Source of the DNA: Streptosporangium amethystogenes
Lineage (GTDB): Bacteria > Actinomycetota > Actinomycetes > Streptosporangiales > Streptosporangiaceae
Length of the DNA stretch: 64,000 bases
Assembly: GCF_000721075.1 (NCBI RefSeq)
Contig: NZ_JOEQ01000004.1
Location: forward strand, 310,001 to 374,000
Direction of reading: 5' to 3'
Positions 32,176 to 41,125 of the stretch are shown in pieces (position 1 is the stretch's first letter; each line of letters begins with the position of its first letter). The notes beneath the pieces were generated by a model, which saw only the letters and a program-made list of their open reading frames with translations, searched no databases and was not told the DNA's origin. Both the position numbers and the translations under genes were made by a program.

Positions 32176-32247
32176 TGCCCCCTGCAAGATTCGAACTTGC
32201 GCTCCCGGCTCCGGAGGCCGGTGCTCTATCCCCTGAGCTAAGGGGGC
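32176..32247 (-). tRNA. tRNA-Arg (anticodon CCG)
   Basis: On the minus strand GCCCCCT begins a 7-bp acceptor stem, AGCTCAGGGGATAGAGC is the D arm, CCGGCCTCCGGAGCCGG the anticodon arm (loop CT-CCG-GA), and GCAAGTTCGAATCTTGC the T arm. It ends with AGGGGGC and discriminator A. CCA is not encoded. 72 nt. Confidence 0.93.
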
Positions 32248-32338
32248 CAACGTGTGATTACATTACCAGCATCCTGGGGTTGACCGACACTCACTTCGGA
32301 GAGCGAGCGATCTTCGAGGAGGACTCGGGGACGGAGGA

Positions 32339-33499
32339 TCATCCGGCGGCCCGGCTCGCGGAGGGGCGGACGGCGCCCCGGTAGCGGGAGAGGTAGTAGG
32401 CCGAGGCGGCGAAGTCGGTCGTCCTGACCACGTCACCGGCCCCCGGGGCGTGGACCATGACGCCGTCCCCCACGTAGACCCCCACGTGGGTGGGGTCCTT
32501 GACGCCTCCGCCGAAGAAGATCAGGTCTCCCGGCCGGAGCTGGGAGAACGGCACCCGGCGGCCCTGCCTGAACTGGGTTCCGGTGTAGTGGGCGAGCCGG
32601 GTCCCGGCCCTGGACCAGGCGTGCAGGGCGAGCCCTGAGCAGTCGAAGCCCCCGCCGGTCGGGCCGGCCTTCGAACCGCCGCCCCAGACGTACGGCCTGC
32701 CGACCTGGCGGAGCGCCGCGACCGCTGCGATCTGTCCCCGCGAGGGCGCGCCGCGCCCACGCGAGACCGCCGCCCGCCCCCTGGATGGGGCTTTCCGCCC
32801 GGGTGAGGACGCCGCCCGTCCACCGGATGACGTTTTCCGCCCGCGTGGGGAGCGCTGTGACCGCTCGGTGAGCGCTCGCGAGGACTCCGGCCGGGAGGAG
32901 GCCCGAGGAGCCCTCCGCTTCGCTGAAGGAACGGAAGCGGAACTCGAACCGACAAGAGGATCCACCGAAGCCCCGGCGAGAGGGCCTACGGCGGCCCTGG
33001 CGGAGGAACCCGGAGGGGTGACGAGCCGTCGGACACGGCGGGAGCGGTCACCTCCCTGAGAGCTGTCGCTTCCCGGCCGTTCGTCATGCTCACCTTGGGA
33101 GCCCTGGGAGCCCTGGGAATGGGCCATCGGTCCGTTATCAGGACTGTGAGGGGCGCCTGCCCACTCACCGTCCTCGTCCGAGGGATCCACCGGCCGGTTG
33201 TCGTCCGGATCCGAGAAGGTCGTCGGCCGGTCGCCGTCTGTGCTCGGAAGGAGGGCGCCGGACAGTGCCGACACGGAGCGGTCTCCCAAGGTTCCCGTGT
33301 CCGGCGGAACCGGGCGCCGGACCTCGCAGGCGGAGGTGAGGACGGTGCGGATCTCCTCCGGCAGCCAGTGCGGGGCGGCCGTGGAGAGCAGGCCGGCCCA
33401 GATGTCGCAGGCTTCCGGGGAGAGGCGGGGCGCGGGGAACTGGAGGCTCCCCGCGAGGGTCGCCGAGAGGATGGAGACGGTGACGAGTGCGGTGATCAC
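32339..33499 (-). CDS. Secreted NlpC/P60-family peptidoglycan hydrolase
   Basis: 386 aa. A short N-terminal signal (VITALVTVSILSATLAGS) is followed by a ~65-residue folded piece and a long disordered Ser/Arg/Gly/Pro-rich linker (~75-265). The last ~120 residues are an NlpC/P60 domain: YVWGGGSKAGPTGGGFDCSG holds the catalytic Cys, DPTHVGVYVGDG the His, and VMVHAPGAGD the third polar residue. GTG 33499 is chosen because GGGAGGG lies just upstream; the in-frame start at 33565 would add a non-signal N-terminus. The expected role is cleavage of peptide crosslinks in the cell wall. Confidence 0.9.
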   Translation of the reverse strand: MITALVTVSILSATLAGSLQFPAPRLSPEACDIWAGLLSTAAPHWLPEEIRTVLTSACEVRRPVPPDTGTLGDRSVSALSGALLPSTDGDRPTTFSDPDDNRPVDPSDEDGEWAGAPHSPDNGPMAHSQGSQGSQGEHDERPGSDSSQGGDRSRRVRRLVTPPGSSARAAVGPLAGASVDPLVGSSSASVPSAKRRAPRASSRPESSRALTERSQRSPRGRKTSSGGRAASSPGRKAPSRGRAAVSRGRGAPSRGQIAAVAALRQVGRPYVWGGGSKAGPTGGGFDCSGLALHAWSRAGTRLAHYTGTQFRQGRRVPFSQLRPGDLIFFGGGVKDPTHVGVYVGDGVMVHAPGAGDVVRTTDFAASAYYLSRYRGAVRPSASRAAG

Positions 33500-33670
33500 G
33501 CACGCCCTCCCTGGGCTCGATGAAGGATCGAGACCCCAGAATGAGCGGGCGGAGGTGATCGCCAAGAAGCCGAACCTGGTTCTGTGGAAAACCTGTCACC
33601 TGTGGACAGCTGTGCGTACACATCCACGGAAACCCGCACAGCGGCGGGGAAGAGGAGTTAGCCTCACGCC

Positions 33671-34060
33671 GTGGGAGAGGATCTCGGCAGGGTGTTGGTA
33701 GTGGATGACGACGACGTCATCCGGCAGCTCATCGCGGTCAACCTGACCCTGGAGGGGTTCCAGGTCGACACGGCCTCCGACGGGCAGGACTGCCTGGACC
33801 GGGTGCTGGACGTGATGCCCGACGTCATCACGCTGGACGTCATGATGCCCAGACTGGACGGCTGGATGACCGCCACCCGGTTGCGGGGCGACAAGGGGAC
33901 CAGACACATCAAGGTGGTCCTGATCACCGCGCGGGCGCAGGAGGACGACAAGCGGCGGGGCCTCGGGATCGGAGTCGACGCCTACCTGACGAAACCCTTC
34001 GATCCCGCCGAGCTGATCCAGGTCGTCCGCGATCTGGCCCTGACCGCGCGCAGCGGTTAG
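33671..34060 (+). CDS. Single-domain response regulator (CheY-like)
   Basis: 129 aa, a receiver domain alone. Acidic pocket VVDDDD (~10-15), phosphoacceptor Asp in ITLDVMMPRLDGW (~55), Thr/Ser in LITARAQ (~86) and the conserved Lys in YLTKPFDPAEL (~108). There is no output domain or neighbouring histidine kinase, so its partner is elsewhere. GTG 33671 is used; a GTG at 33692 is possible. It is divergent from the NlpC/P60 gene. Confidence 0.92.
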   Translation: MGEDLGRVLVVDDDDVIRQLIAVNLTLEGFQVDTASDGQDCLDRVLDVMPDVITLDVMMPRLDGWMTATRLRGDKGTRHIKVVLITARAQEDDKRRGLGIGVDAYLTKPFDPAELIQVVRDLALTARSG

Positions 34061-34092
34061 CGCAGGTCCCGACCCGGCGGCCGACCAAGGCG

Positions 34093-34109
34093 AGCCCCGT
34101 TTTCCGCAC
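34093..34109 (+). repeat. 17-bp repeat, copy 2
   Basis: An exact second copy of the 17-mer at 31860-31876, 33 bp after the response-regulator stop. The rest of 34061-34335 has no gene. It has a further imperfect direct repeat (34201-34220 and 34281-34300, differing at one base, 80 bp apart). Confidence 0.6.
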
Positions 34110-34335
34110 GTGCCACGTCATTGCAGGTCAGCAGCTATACCTGATCCAGCGCAACGGGTGATCACCCCAGGCCGATCGGGGTCGTGTGCGGAATGCGGGG
34201 CGAGCCCGGCCACAGCGGTCGGAGTGAGCCCTGCCCGCCAGGCGGGGCGGAACAGGTCGTGATCGCGCGGCCGATCAGAACGAGCCCGGCCACACCGGTC
34301 AGGCCAGGACAGACCGCGATCACGCTGGCGGGGAG

Positions 34336-37095
34336 TCAGAGCAGGCCGTCCCTGCGGGCCACCGCGGCGGCCTGGGTGCGGGAGGAGACGCCCAGCTTGG
34401 CGAGAATGTTGGAGACGTGCACGCTCACCGTCTTCTGCGCGATGAACAGCCGCTCACCGATCTCGCGGTTGGGCAGCCCCTCGGCCACCAGGGCGAGCAC
34501 CTCCTGCTCACGAGCCGTGAGCAGGGTCGGCGACACGGAGACGAAGCGCGCCCTGCGGCCCAGCTCGGCCAGGGCCGTGGCGAGCGGCCTGGCGCGCAGT
34601 GACTCGGCGGCCTCGACGGCGAGTTCCCACTCCTGCAGCGCCTCGGCGCGCTCGCCCGCGACGAGCAGCGCCTCGGCCAGCCGCCACCGCGAGCGCGCGA
34701 CCTCGTAGACGAATCCGAAGTCGAACGCCTCGACCACCGCGCGCCACGCCGCGACGTCGAGGCGGCCGTGCGCGCGGTGCCACTCGGCCTCGGCCCGGGC
34801 CAGCCAGGCCAGCCCTTCGGGGCCCAGCGGGCCACGGCGGACGGAACCGGGGCCGACGGCGGCGGGCACCCTGGCCCGTTCCAGCAGGGCGTCGGCCCCG
34901 TCGGCTCGCCCCAGGTCGGCCAGCGCCCACAGGGCGGTGCTGCTGAGCCGGATCACGGCCGGATCGTTGGAAATATGGGCGTCGAGCCCCACCAGGGCGT
35001 GTTCGAGCGCGCTCTCCGGGTCGCCGCGCCACAGCGCGTGCTCGGCGGCCAGACCACGGCCCATGGAGATGATGGTGACATCGTTGGGCCAGAAGGGCGC
35101 CAGCCAGGACAGGCGCTCCTCGACGACGGGCAGGCCCCTGGCCACCTCGACGAAGAGCGCGAAGGACGACAGCAGCGCCTCGGCCGAGGTGCCGACGCGG
35201 ACGCCGAACCCGGCGGCGACCTTCTCCGCCTGGTCCCACTCCCCTACGACGTAGTGGATCAGAAGCCGCAGGAAGCGCAGGTCGGTGCCGTAGGTGCTCC
35301 AGTTGAGCCCGGTCTCCCGCGCCAGCCTCAGCCCCCGGTCGGTGGTGACCGCCGCCTCGGCCAGGTCGCCGTTCTCGTACTGGACCCGGGCATGGGTGAA
35401 GATGGCCCGCAGATCGACGGCGAGGTTTCCCGAGCTCTCCGCGGTGGCGCAGGCGAGCAGCTCCTTGGCTCGGGGGATGTCGCCGGCGAGGGCCGCGAGA
35501 GCCGCGAGGGTGATCAGCGCACTGGTCTCCGCGTCGGCGGCGCCGCTCGCGCGGGCCGTCTCCAGGGCCCGGCCCGCCAGCGCCTCGACCTCGTCGTGCC
35601 GCTCGGTCCAGTAGAGCGAGCGGGCGTAGGTCGCGAGCGCGCGGGCGAGCACCGGTCCCTCCGGTGCCGCCTCGACCGCCGCGCGCGCGGGGACGATCGC
35701 GCCCTCCAGGTCCTCCGCGTCGATGAGGACGTACGCCAGACGCTCGTTGACCTCGGCGGAGGGCGGCAGGCGCCGGAGCTGGGAGATCGCCCGATGGTTG
35801 TCGCCGCTGTCGGCCGCCGCGTCGGCGCTGCGCCTGGCGAGGCTGACATGGTCGATCCCGGCCAGGCGCTCGGCGTCGGGGACCCGGTCCCAGAGTCCGA
35901 TCGCCCGGTCGAAGTGGCGGTGCGCCTCGGCCGGGGCGCCCAGCCGCTCGGCCCTCCGCCCGGCCTCCACCGACGCCACCAGCGCCCCCGGCAGGTCGTG
36001 TCCCGCCAGGTAGTGGTGGGCGAGTTCGGCCGCGGAACCGCCTCGGGCGGTCAGCAGGCGGGCGAACTCGGCGTGCGTCCTGATCCGCTCGCCGGGCAGC
36101 AGGTCAGTGTAGACGACCTCCTGCAGGAGCGCGTGCCGGAAGGCGTAGCCGTACTCCCCGTCGAGGCGGAGCAGGCCACGCGAGACGATCTCCCGCATGG
36201 CCTCGTCGAAGGCCAGGTCGTCGAGGCCCGAGGCCTGCTGGAGCAGGTCGTGGTCGGCCCGGCGGCCCGCGACGGCCGCGCTGCGGAGCACCCCCTGCGC
36301 GGGGTCGGAGAGCAGCTCCGCCCGGGAGAGCAGCAGGGCGGCCAGCCCGTCGGGCATTGAGGAGCCGTCGGCAGCGGCCTCCAGCAGTTCCTCGGCGTAG
36401 AAGGGGTTGCCCTCGGCCCGGTCGACGACCTCCCGCATCACGCGGGCGTCGGTGCCGCCGAGTGTGGTCAGATAGTCGGTCATCTCGTGCGGGTCGAGGG
36501 GTTCCAGCTCCACGGACGTCACCGAGGGGAGCCGCTTGAGCTCGGCGAGGACCCGGCGCAGCGGATGGCGGCGGTGCAGGTCGTCGGTGCGGTAGGTGCC
36601 GACGAGGCAGACGGGCTCGGTCTGCAGCATCCGGCTGAGGAAGACCAGCAGGTCGCGGGTGGACCGGTCGGCCCAGTGCAGGTCTTCGAGCACCAGCAGC
36701 ACCGGCCGCGCGGCCAGGAAACCGAGCATCGAGCCGAAGAGCTGCTGCTGGGTCAGGCCCGAGGTGCTCTCCCCGCCCGGGTCGGTGCCGCCGGGCAGCA
36801 GTCTGCCGAGAACCGGCCGCGCGTCGAGCTCCGCGCGTAGTTCCCCGCGCACGGAGCGCAGGGCGTCGGCGAGCGGGAGGTAAGGAAGGGCGTCGCCGAG
36901 TTCGGCGCACTGCCCGACGAGCACGGCGAATCCGGCGGCCTCGGCCCGCTCGGCCAGCTCGGTGACCATCCGGGTCTTGCCGATGCCCGCGTCACCTCCC
37001 AGCAGGGCGACTCCGGCCTGCCCCGCCGCGGCGGTGTCGAGCACGACGGTCAGCCGATTGAGTTCCGCCGCCCGCCCAATAAGAACATTTTGCAC
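34336..37095 (-). CDS. LAL-type LuxR-family regulator with AAA ATPase
   Basis: A 919-aa large ATP-binding regulator. The N-terminal AAA/NACHT-like domain has Walker A LLGGDAGIGKTRM (~32-44), Walker B LLVLEDLHWADRS (~131-143) and typical LAL strings (VGTYRTDDLHRRHPLRRVLAEL). The middle ~450 residues are helical TPR-like repeats. The C-terminal LuxR HTH (LTAREQEVLALVAEGLPNRE, FIAQKTVSVHVSNILAKLGV) is at ~850-910. The GTG start lies at 37095. LAL proteins are often activators of sugar or antibiotic genes. The target here is unknown; the nearest genes are the divergent LysE exporter and the response regulator. Confidence 0.95.
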   Translation of the reverse strand: MQNVLIGRAAELNRLTVVLDTAAAGQAGVALLGGDAGIGKTRMVTELAERAEAAGFAVLVGQCAELGDALPYLPLADALRSVRGELRAELDARPVLGRLLPGGTDPGGESTSGLTQQQLFGSMLGFLAARPVLLVLEDLHWADRSTRDLLVFLSRMLQTEPVCLVGTYRTDDLHRRHPLRRVLAELKRLPSVTSVELEPLDPHEMTDYLTTLGGTDARVMREVVDRAEGNPFYAEELLEAAADGSSMPDGLAALLLSRAELLSDPAQGVLRSAAVAGRRADHDLLQQASGLDDLAFDEAMREIVSRGLLRLDGEYGYAFRHALLQEVVYTDLLPGERIRTHAEFARLLTARGGSAAELAHHYLAGHDLPGALVASVEAGRRAERLGAPAEAHRHFDRAIGLWDRVPDAERLAGIDHVSLARRSADAAADSGDNHRAISQLRRLPPSAEVNERLAYVLIDAEDLEGAIVPARAAVEAAPEGPVLARALATYARSLYWTERHDEVEALAGRALETARASGAADAETSALITLAALAALAGDIPRAKELLACATAESSGNLAVDLRAIFTHARVQYENGDLAEAAVTTDRGLRLARETGLNWSTYGTDLRFLRLLIHYVVGEWDQAEKVAAGFGVRVGTSAEALLSSFALFVEVARGLPVVEERLSWLAPFWPNDVTIISMGRGLAAEHALWRGDPESALEHALVGLDAHISNDPAVIRLSSTALWALADLGRADGADALLERARVPAAVGPGSVRRGPLGPEGLAWLARAEAEWHRAHGRLDVAAWRAVVEAFDFGFVYEVARSRWRLAEALLVAGERAEALQEWELAVEAAESLRARPLATALAELGRRARFVSVSPTLLTAREQEVLALVAEGLPNREIGERLFIAQKTVSVHVSNILAKLGVSSRTQAAAVARRDGLL

Positions 37096-37375
37096 GCTTT
37101 GTTACCCCCCGTCGGCGAGTATCGCACGTGGCACCGACGGGAACGGGTGGCCGACGTCGTACCGGCTCGGGAACCGATCGCACCGCGGAGCCGATTCCGG
37201 CCGGCTCCGCACCGCGATCGCCGTCGCGTCGGCGACGGGATCGATCCCCCGGCCGGAACGCCTCACAAGGCATCGGCGGGACCGGTTCCGGCTGCCCCGC
37301 AGACCCGATTGGTACCCCGCGAGGTCCGCGTATTGGCCCTGACGACGGAGAGGTGGGCGACCCTAAGGTCGGAGC

Positions 37376-37996
37376 ATGATCTCCCCGTCCACATTGCTGA
37401 TCTTCTCGGTCGCGTCACTGGCACTGGTCCTGGTGCCGGGCCCGAACCACATCTACATCATCACCCGCGCCGTCTCGCAGGGCCGCGCCGCCGGTGTCGC
37501 GAGCGCGTTCGGTGTGGAGGTCGGCACGCTGGTGCACATCGCCGCGGCGGCGGCCGGCCTCTCGTATGTGATCGCGCAGTCCGCGACCCTGTTCAACGTG
37601 GTCAAATGGGCCGGTGTGGCCTACCTGGTCTACCTGGGGGTCCGGGCGCTGACGAGCAGGCAGGAGCTCACAGCCCGGGAGACGGCCCCGCAGCCGCTGC
37701 GGGCGATCTTCCTTGAGGGCATGGTCGTCAACCTGCTCAATCCCAAGGTCATCCTCTTCTTCCTGGCGTTCCTGCCACAGTTCGTGGAACCGCAGGCGGG
37801 TGCGGTGCCGCTGCAGATCGCCATCCTGGGCACGACCCTGCTGCTCCTGGGCCTGCTCTCCGACCTGATCTACGCCATGACCGCGGGCGCCCTCGGCAGC
37901 CGGCTGCGGGTCAGGCCGACCCTGCTCGGCCACTTCAGCGGGGTCGTCTACCTCGTCCTCGGCGTCGCGACCGCGCTCTCCGGCCGCTCCGTCTGA
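37376..37996 (+). CDS. LysE/RhtB-family amino-acid exporter
   Basis: 206 aa with six hydrophobic segments. The N-terminal signature LVPGPNHIYIITRAVSQGRAAGVASAFGVEVGTLVHI (~20-58) and NLLNPKVILFFLAFLPQF (~118-135) are diagnostic of LysE/RhtB exporters. It lies opposite the D-amino-acid degradation operon, so export of an amino acid or a related metabolite is plausible (inference). ATG 37376 follows a weak GGTCGGAG site. Confidence 0.93.
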   Translation: MISPSTLLIFSVASLALVLVPGPNHIYIITRAVSQGRAAGVASAFGVEVGTLVHIAAAAAGLSYVIAQSATLFNVVKWAGVAYLVYLGVRALTSRQELTARETAPQPLRAIFLEGMVVNLLNPKVILFFLAFLPQFVEPQAGAVPLQIAILGTTLLLLGLLSDLIYAMTAGALGSRLRVRPTLLGHFSGVVYLVLGVATALSGRSV

Positions 37997-38132
37997 ACGT
38001 ACGAACCCAGCCGGTCGCACAGGTCCCCCGCCAGGCGGGCCAGGTGCCCCCGACGGAGGATCAGGATCAGGCGCCCGTTCCGGCAGGCCCGGAGAAAGTC
38101 GCGCCCGTTCGCCCGGTGAGGTCAGCCGAGGG

Positions 38133-39344
38133 TCAGGCCGAGAGCGCGCCCGGGATGCGGTCCAGGATCGGGTAGGGCATGAGCCCGTACGCGTAGAAGT
38201 CGACCGCGTCCGCCCCCGAGGCCCGCACGGCGCGGACCTTGGCCGCGAGGCGCTCGGCCGAGTCGGTGTCGGGGAGGCCGGGCCGGAGGACGACCCGCAG
38301 TTCCCTGTCCTTGCCCGTCGAACGGCGGTAGGCCACCACGTCGTCCGCCACCCTGCCCGCGTCGCGGGCGTAGGCGAGCACGCCGAGCGAGGGCACCAGG
38401 TCGCCGAGGGCGACCAGGTCGACGCCGAGCTGCCAGGAGTCGTGCGCGGCGAGCCCCGGCGAGGGCAGACCGTCGCGGTAGCCCTTGACGGAGCCGGTGG
38501 CGTCCAGGAAGACCAGTCGTGAGCCCTCAGCGGTGACGGCGGCGGAGACGTCGGAGACCAGTGAGGTCACCACCTCGGAGCGGGCCCGCGCGTAGGCGAC
38601 CACCTCGGGACCCGCGTACGCGGTCAGTGCCGCGCGGGTCACCTCGCCCTGGGCGGGCGGGTCGCCGTCGAGGACGGCGCCCACGATCCTGGTGCACTCC
38701 TCGCGGGCCACCTCGGCGTTGACCCCCAGACCGGCCGCCCCGCGCATGCAGAAGTCGCAGAAGCAGAGGCCGAGCAGGAACGTGTCCATCGGCCCGAGCG
38801 GGACGAAGCTGCGCTCATGGTGGTAGCCGTGATCGAACGTCGAGAAGTGCAACGCCTCGGCCACCACGCTGTCGACGCCCTGCCTGGCCACCGCCCTGCC
38901 CAGCGCGACCGCGTACAGCCGGACGTCGGGGTGGGAGGGGCACAGGTCCGCGGGCGAGCCCCGGTCGCCGAAGCAGTTGCGTACCGTCACGTCCGGGTTG
39001 GCCAGGCCGAGCGTGGTGTTCTGCAGGAAGACGGTCCAGCCGTGCAGCGCGAGTCCCCGCTCGGCGGTGGCCAGGCGGAGCGCGGCCAGCGGCTCCTCCT
39101 CCGCGCCTTCCTGGACCGGCGGGACCAGCCGCAGCTCGCCGAACAGGTCGGCGGGCGGCGTGAAGTGCGCGCCGTCGCTGCGGAGCGTCACCCGGGAGCG
39201 GCCGTGCGGGGTGACGTCGCGGGCGCGGCGGTATGCCGCGGCCACGGTCATCCCCGTCAGGCCGTATCCGGTGATCCGGTCAAGGACCGCCTCCATGCCC
39301 TCCCCGCGTACGTCCTCGACGTAGACGTATAGCGAGCTGTCCAA
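38133..39344 (-). CDS. Hypothetical ~403-aa enzyme in D-amino-acid operon
   Basis: 403 aa, not assigned to a family I can name with certainty. The pattern of alternating hydrophobic strands and helices (GLTGMTVAAAYRRARDV, LALHGWTVFLQNTTLG, VDSVVAEALHFSTFDHGYHHER, LVFLDATGSVKGYRDG, GADAVDFYAYGLMPYPIL) looks like a TIM barrel of the glycoside-hydrolase-like kind. The segment CFCDFCMRGAAGLGV resembles one seen in some putative glycosidases. The TTG start at 39344 has GGGAGGG upstream. It follows RidA by 31 bp and ends the operon. Confidence 0.7.
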   Translation of the reverse strand: MDSSLYVYVEDVRGEGMEAVLDRITGYGLTGMTVAAAYRRARDVTPHGRSRVTLRSDGAHFTPPADLFGELRLVPPVQEGAEEEPLAALRLATAERGLALHGWTVFLQNTTLGLANPDVTVRNCFGDRGSPADLCPSHPDVRLYAVALGRAVARQGVDSVVAEALHFSTFDHGYHHERSFVPLGPMDTFLLGLCFCDFCMRGAAGLGVNAEVAREECTRIVGAVLDGDPPAQGEVTRAALTAYAGPEVVAYARARSEVVTSLVSDVSAAVTAEGSRLVFLDATGSVKGYRDGLPSPGLAAHDSWQLGVDLVALGDLVPSLGVLAYARDAGRVADDVVAYRRSTGKDRELRVVLRPGLPDTDSAERLAAKVRAVRASGADAVDFYAYGLMPYPILDRIPGALSA

Positions 39345-39375
39345 GCCGCCGCCCTCCCATGAAGTCGGTCAGACT

Positions 39376-39762
39376 CTAACGCGGCTTGTAGGCCACGAAG
39401 TCGATCTCGACAAGGATGTCCATCAGGTCGGAGCCGACGGTCGTGCGGACCGGATAGGGGCGGGTGAAATAGGACTTGTACGCCTCGTTGTAGGCGGCGA
39501 AGTCACGCTTGAGGTGCTGCAGGTGCACCGTCGACTTCACCACGTCGTCGAAGCCGAGGCCATGCGCCGCGAGGATGGCGCCGAGGTTGCGCATCACCTG
39601 ATGCGTCTGCTCGGCCACCTCGGTCCCGACGACCTCGCCGGTCTCGGGGCTCAGCGGCCCCATGCCCGAGGTGTAGACGAAATCGCCGACCACGAGGCCC
39701 TGCGAGTACGCCCCCACGGGCGCCGCGCCCTCGTCGGTACGCAGCTCCTGCTTGCCGCTCAT
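39376..39762 (-). CDS. RidA-family (YjgF/YER057c/UK114) protein
   Basis: 128 aa, full length for the family. RidA enzymes hydrolyse reactive enamine/imine intermediates released by PLP enzymes. APVGAYSQGLVVGDFVYTSGMGP (~15-37), VMRNLGAILAAHGLGFDDVVKSTVHL, and the C-terminal RTTVGSDLMDILVEIDFVAY with the conserved Arg are visible. ATG 39762 has GGAG 7 nt upstream. Placed directly after the PLP deaminase/aldolase gene, it probably clears the enamine formed there. Confidence 0.95.
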   Translation of the reverse strand: MSGKQELRTDEGAAPVGAYSQGLVVGDFVYTSGMGPLSPETGEVVGTEVAEQTHQVMRNLGAILAAHGLGFDDVVKSTVHLQHLKRDFAAYNEAYKSYFTRPYPVRTTVGSDLMDILVEIDFVAYKPR

Positions 39763-39793
39763 CTCGTCACTCCTCAAAAGGGGAAAAAGGTGA

Positions 39794-40903
39794 TCAGAAG
39801 AAGGTGTTTATCAGATCGACGACGACGTACTCCTCGTCGACCACCGGCATGACCCGCCACTTGTCGAAGGCGGTGCACGGGTGGGAGATGCCGAACGACA
39901 CCAGATCCCCCGGCTTCACCGGTGATCCCGGCGCCAGTCTCAGGATCGTGTGCTGGTCTGAGACCTTGAGCACCGTCGCGTCCGCGACGGCTCCGCGCGG
40001 GATCGGCAGCCCTTCGTCGAAGGGGGCGTCGCGCTTGCCGAACCCGACCACGGCCAGGCCGGGCTCGGGAACGCTCAGCACGTGTGCCCATATCTCCAGC
40101 GCGGCGCGCAACTCCCCGTCCATCCGGGTGTACGGGGTGCGCTCGCGGTAGTAGCCGTCGTCGTGGGAGACATAGGCGCCGCTGCGCAGCATGACCCTGG
40201 CCCGGCAGGTGGCGAGCTCGCGGCCGATCACGTCGAACCACTGGCTGCCGCCCACGGACAGGATCGGGTCGCGCACCCGCAAGTGCTCCAGCGCCTCCAG
40301 CAGCCGGTACAGGTAGGCCCGCACCTCGCCGGTGGAGCCCAGCGAACCCTCGTACCCGGCGACGCCGGCCAGTTGCACGCCCTCGGCCGTCTGCGCCGCC
40401 GAGGCGACCTCCAGTAGCTCGGCGAGGGTACGGCTGCCGCCCCGGCCGCCCTCATGGCCCAGCTCCGCCAGTACCCGGAACGGTCTGGCCCCGGCGTGCC
40501 GGGAGAGCGTCTCGACCCCGGCCACCGAGTCGACGAAGCAGAGGAACTCGAACGCGGGGTCCTCCGCCAGCTGCGCGGCGAGTGCGTCCAGCCCCGCGGG
40601 GTCGAAGACCTGGTTGGCGAGGACGATCCTGGCGACTCCGAACTCGCGCAGGGTGAGCGCCTGGCTGGGGGTGGCGACGGTCATCCCCCACGCGCCCGCC
40701 TCCAGCTGCGCCCTGATGAGCTCCGGCGACATGGTGGTCTTGGCATGCGGGGCGAAGACCAGCCCGTACGCCCCGGTGAAGGCCGCGAGCGTCGCGATGT
40801 TGTGTTCCAGCGCGCTTCTGTGGGCCACCATCACCGGGAAGGTGAACGCCCCGCCGAACAGCGAGGCCCCCAGCGCCCCCTCGGGATCCACGATCCCCTT
40901 CAC
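39794..40903 (-). CDS. PLP-dependent D-amino acid deaminase/aldolase
   Basis: 369 aa, fold type III (alanine-racemase barrel), of the D-threonine aldolase / D-serine dehydratase group. The PLP lysine is in LVFAPHAKTTMSPEL (~53). The C-terminal SFGISHPCTAFDKWR (~341-355) holds the His/Cys-type metal-binding pair of this group. It should convert a beta-hydroxy D-amino acid to aldehyde plus glycine, or deaminate it to a 2-oxo acid. It sits 31 bp before RidA and ~210 bp after the D-aminoacylase gene. Confidence 0.9.
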   Translation of the reverse strand: MKGIVDPEGALGASLFGGAFTFPVMVAHRSALEHNIATLAAFTGAYGLVFAPHAKTTMSPELIRAQLEAGAWGMTVATPSQALTLREFGVARIVLANQVFDPAGLDALAAQLAEDPAFEFLCFVDSVAGVETLSRHAGARPFRVLAELGHEGGRGGSRTLAELLEVASAAQTAEGVQLAGVAGYEGSLGSTGEVRAYLYRLLEALEHLRVRDPILSVGGSQWFDVIGRELATCRARVMLRSGAYVSHDDGYYRERTPYTRMDGELRAALEIWAHVLSVPEPGLAVVGFGKRDAPFDEGLPIPRGAVADATVLKVSDQHTILRLAPGSPVKPGDLVSFGISHPCTAFDKWRVMPVVDEEYVVVDLINTFF

Positions 40904-41080
40904 GTCCCGGCCCTTCCTGTGGTCACCTGTACGGATTTAGCGGGCCATCGGCCGTTGAATCCGGGCGTGGGAGATCACATCCCCGTTGGTCGCCCTGAGG
41001 ACCCTATCCTCCTGGCGCCCTCTCCGGTGCCGTGTTGTCAGAGCCGCAGCTCGTCAGGACTACGGCTCTTCCGGGGCGCG

Positions 41081-41125
41081 GTTTTCAGGGACGCGGTTTT
41101 CAGGGACGCGGTTTTCAGGGACGCA
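41081..41125 (+). repeat. Three tandem 15-bp repeats over the D-aminoacylase stop codon
   Basis: Three copies of GTTTTCAGGGACGCG (the last ending in A) run head to tail from 41081 to 41125. The stop of the minus-strand D-aminoacylase (41115-41117) lies in the third copy, so the unit appears to have arisen from the gene's own 3' end. Confidence 0.85.
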
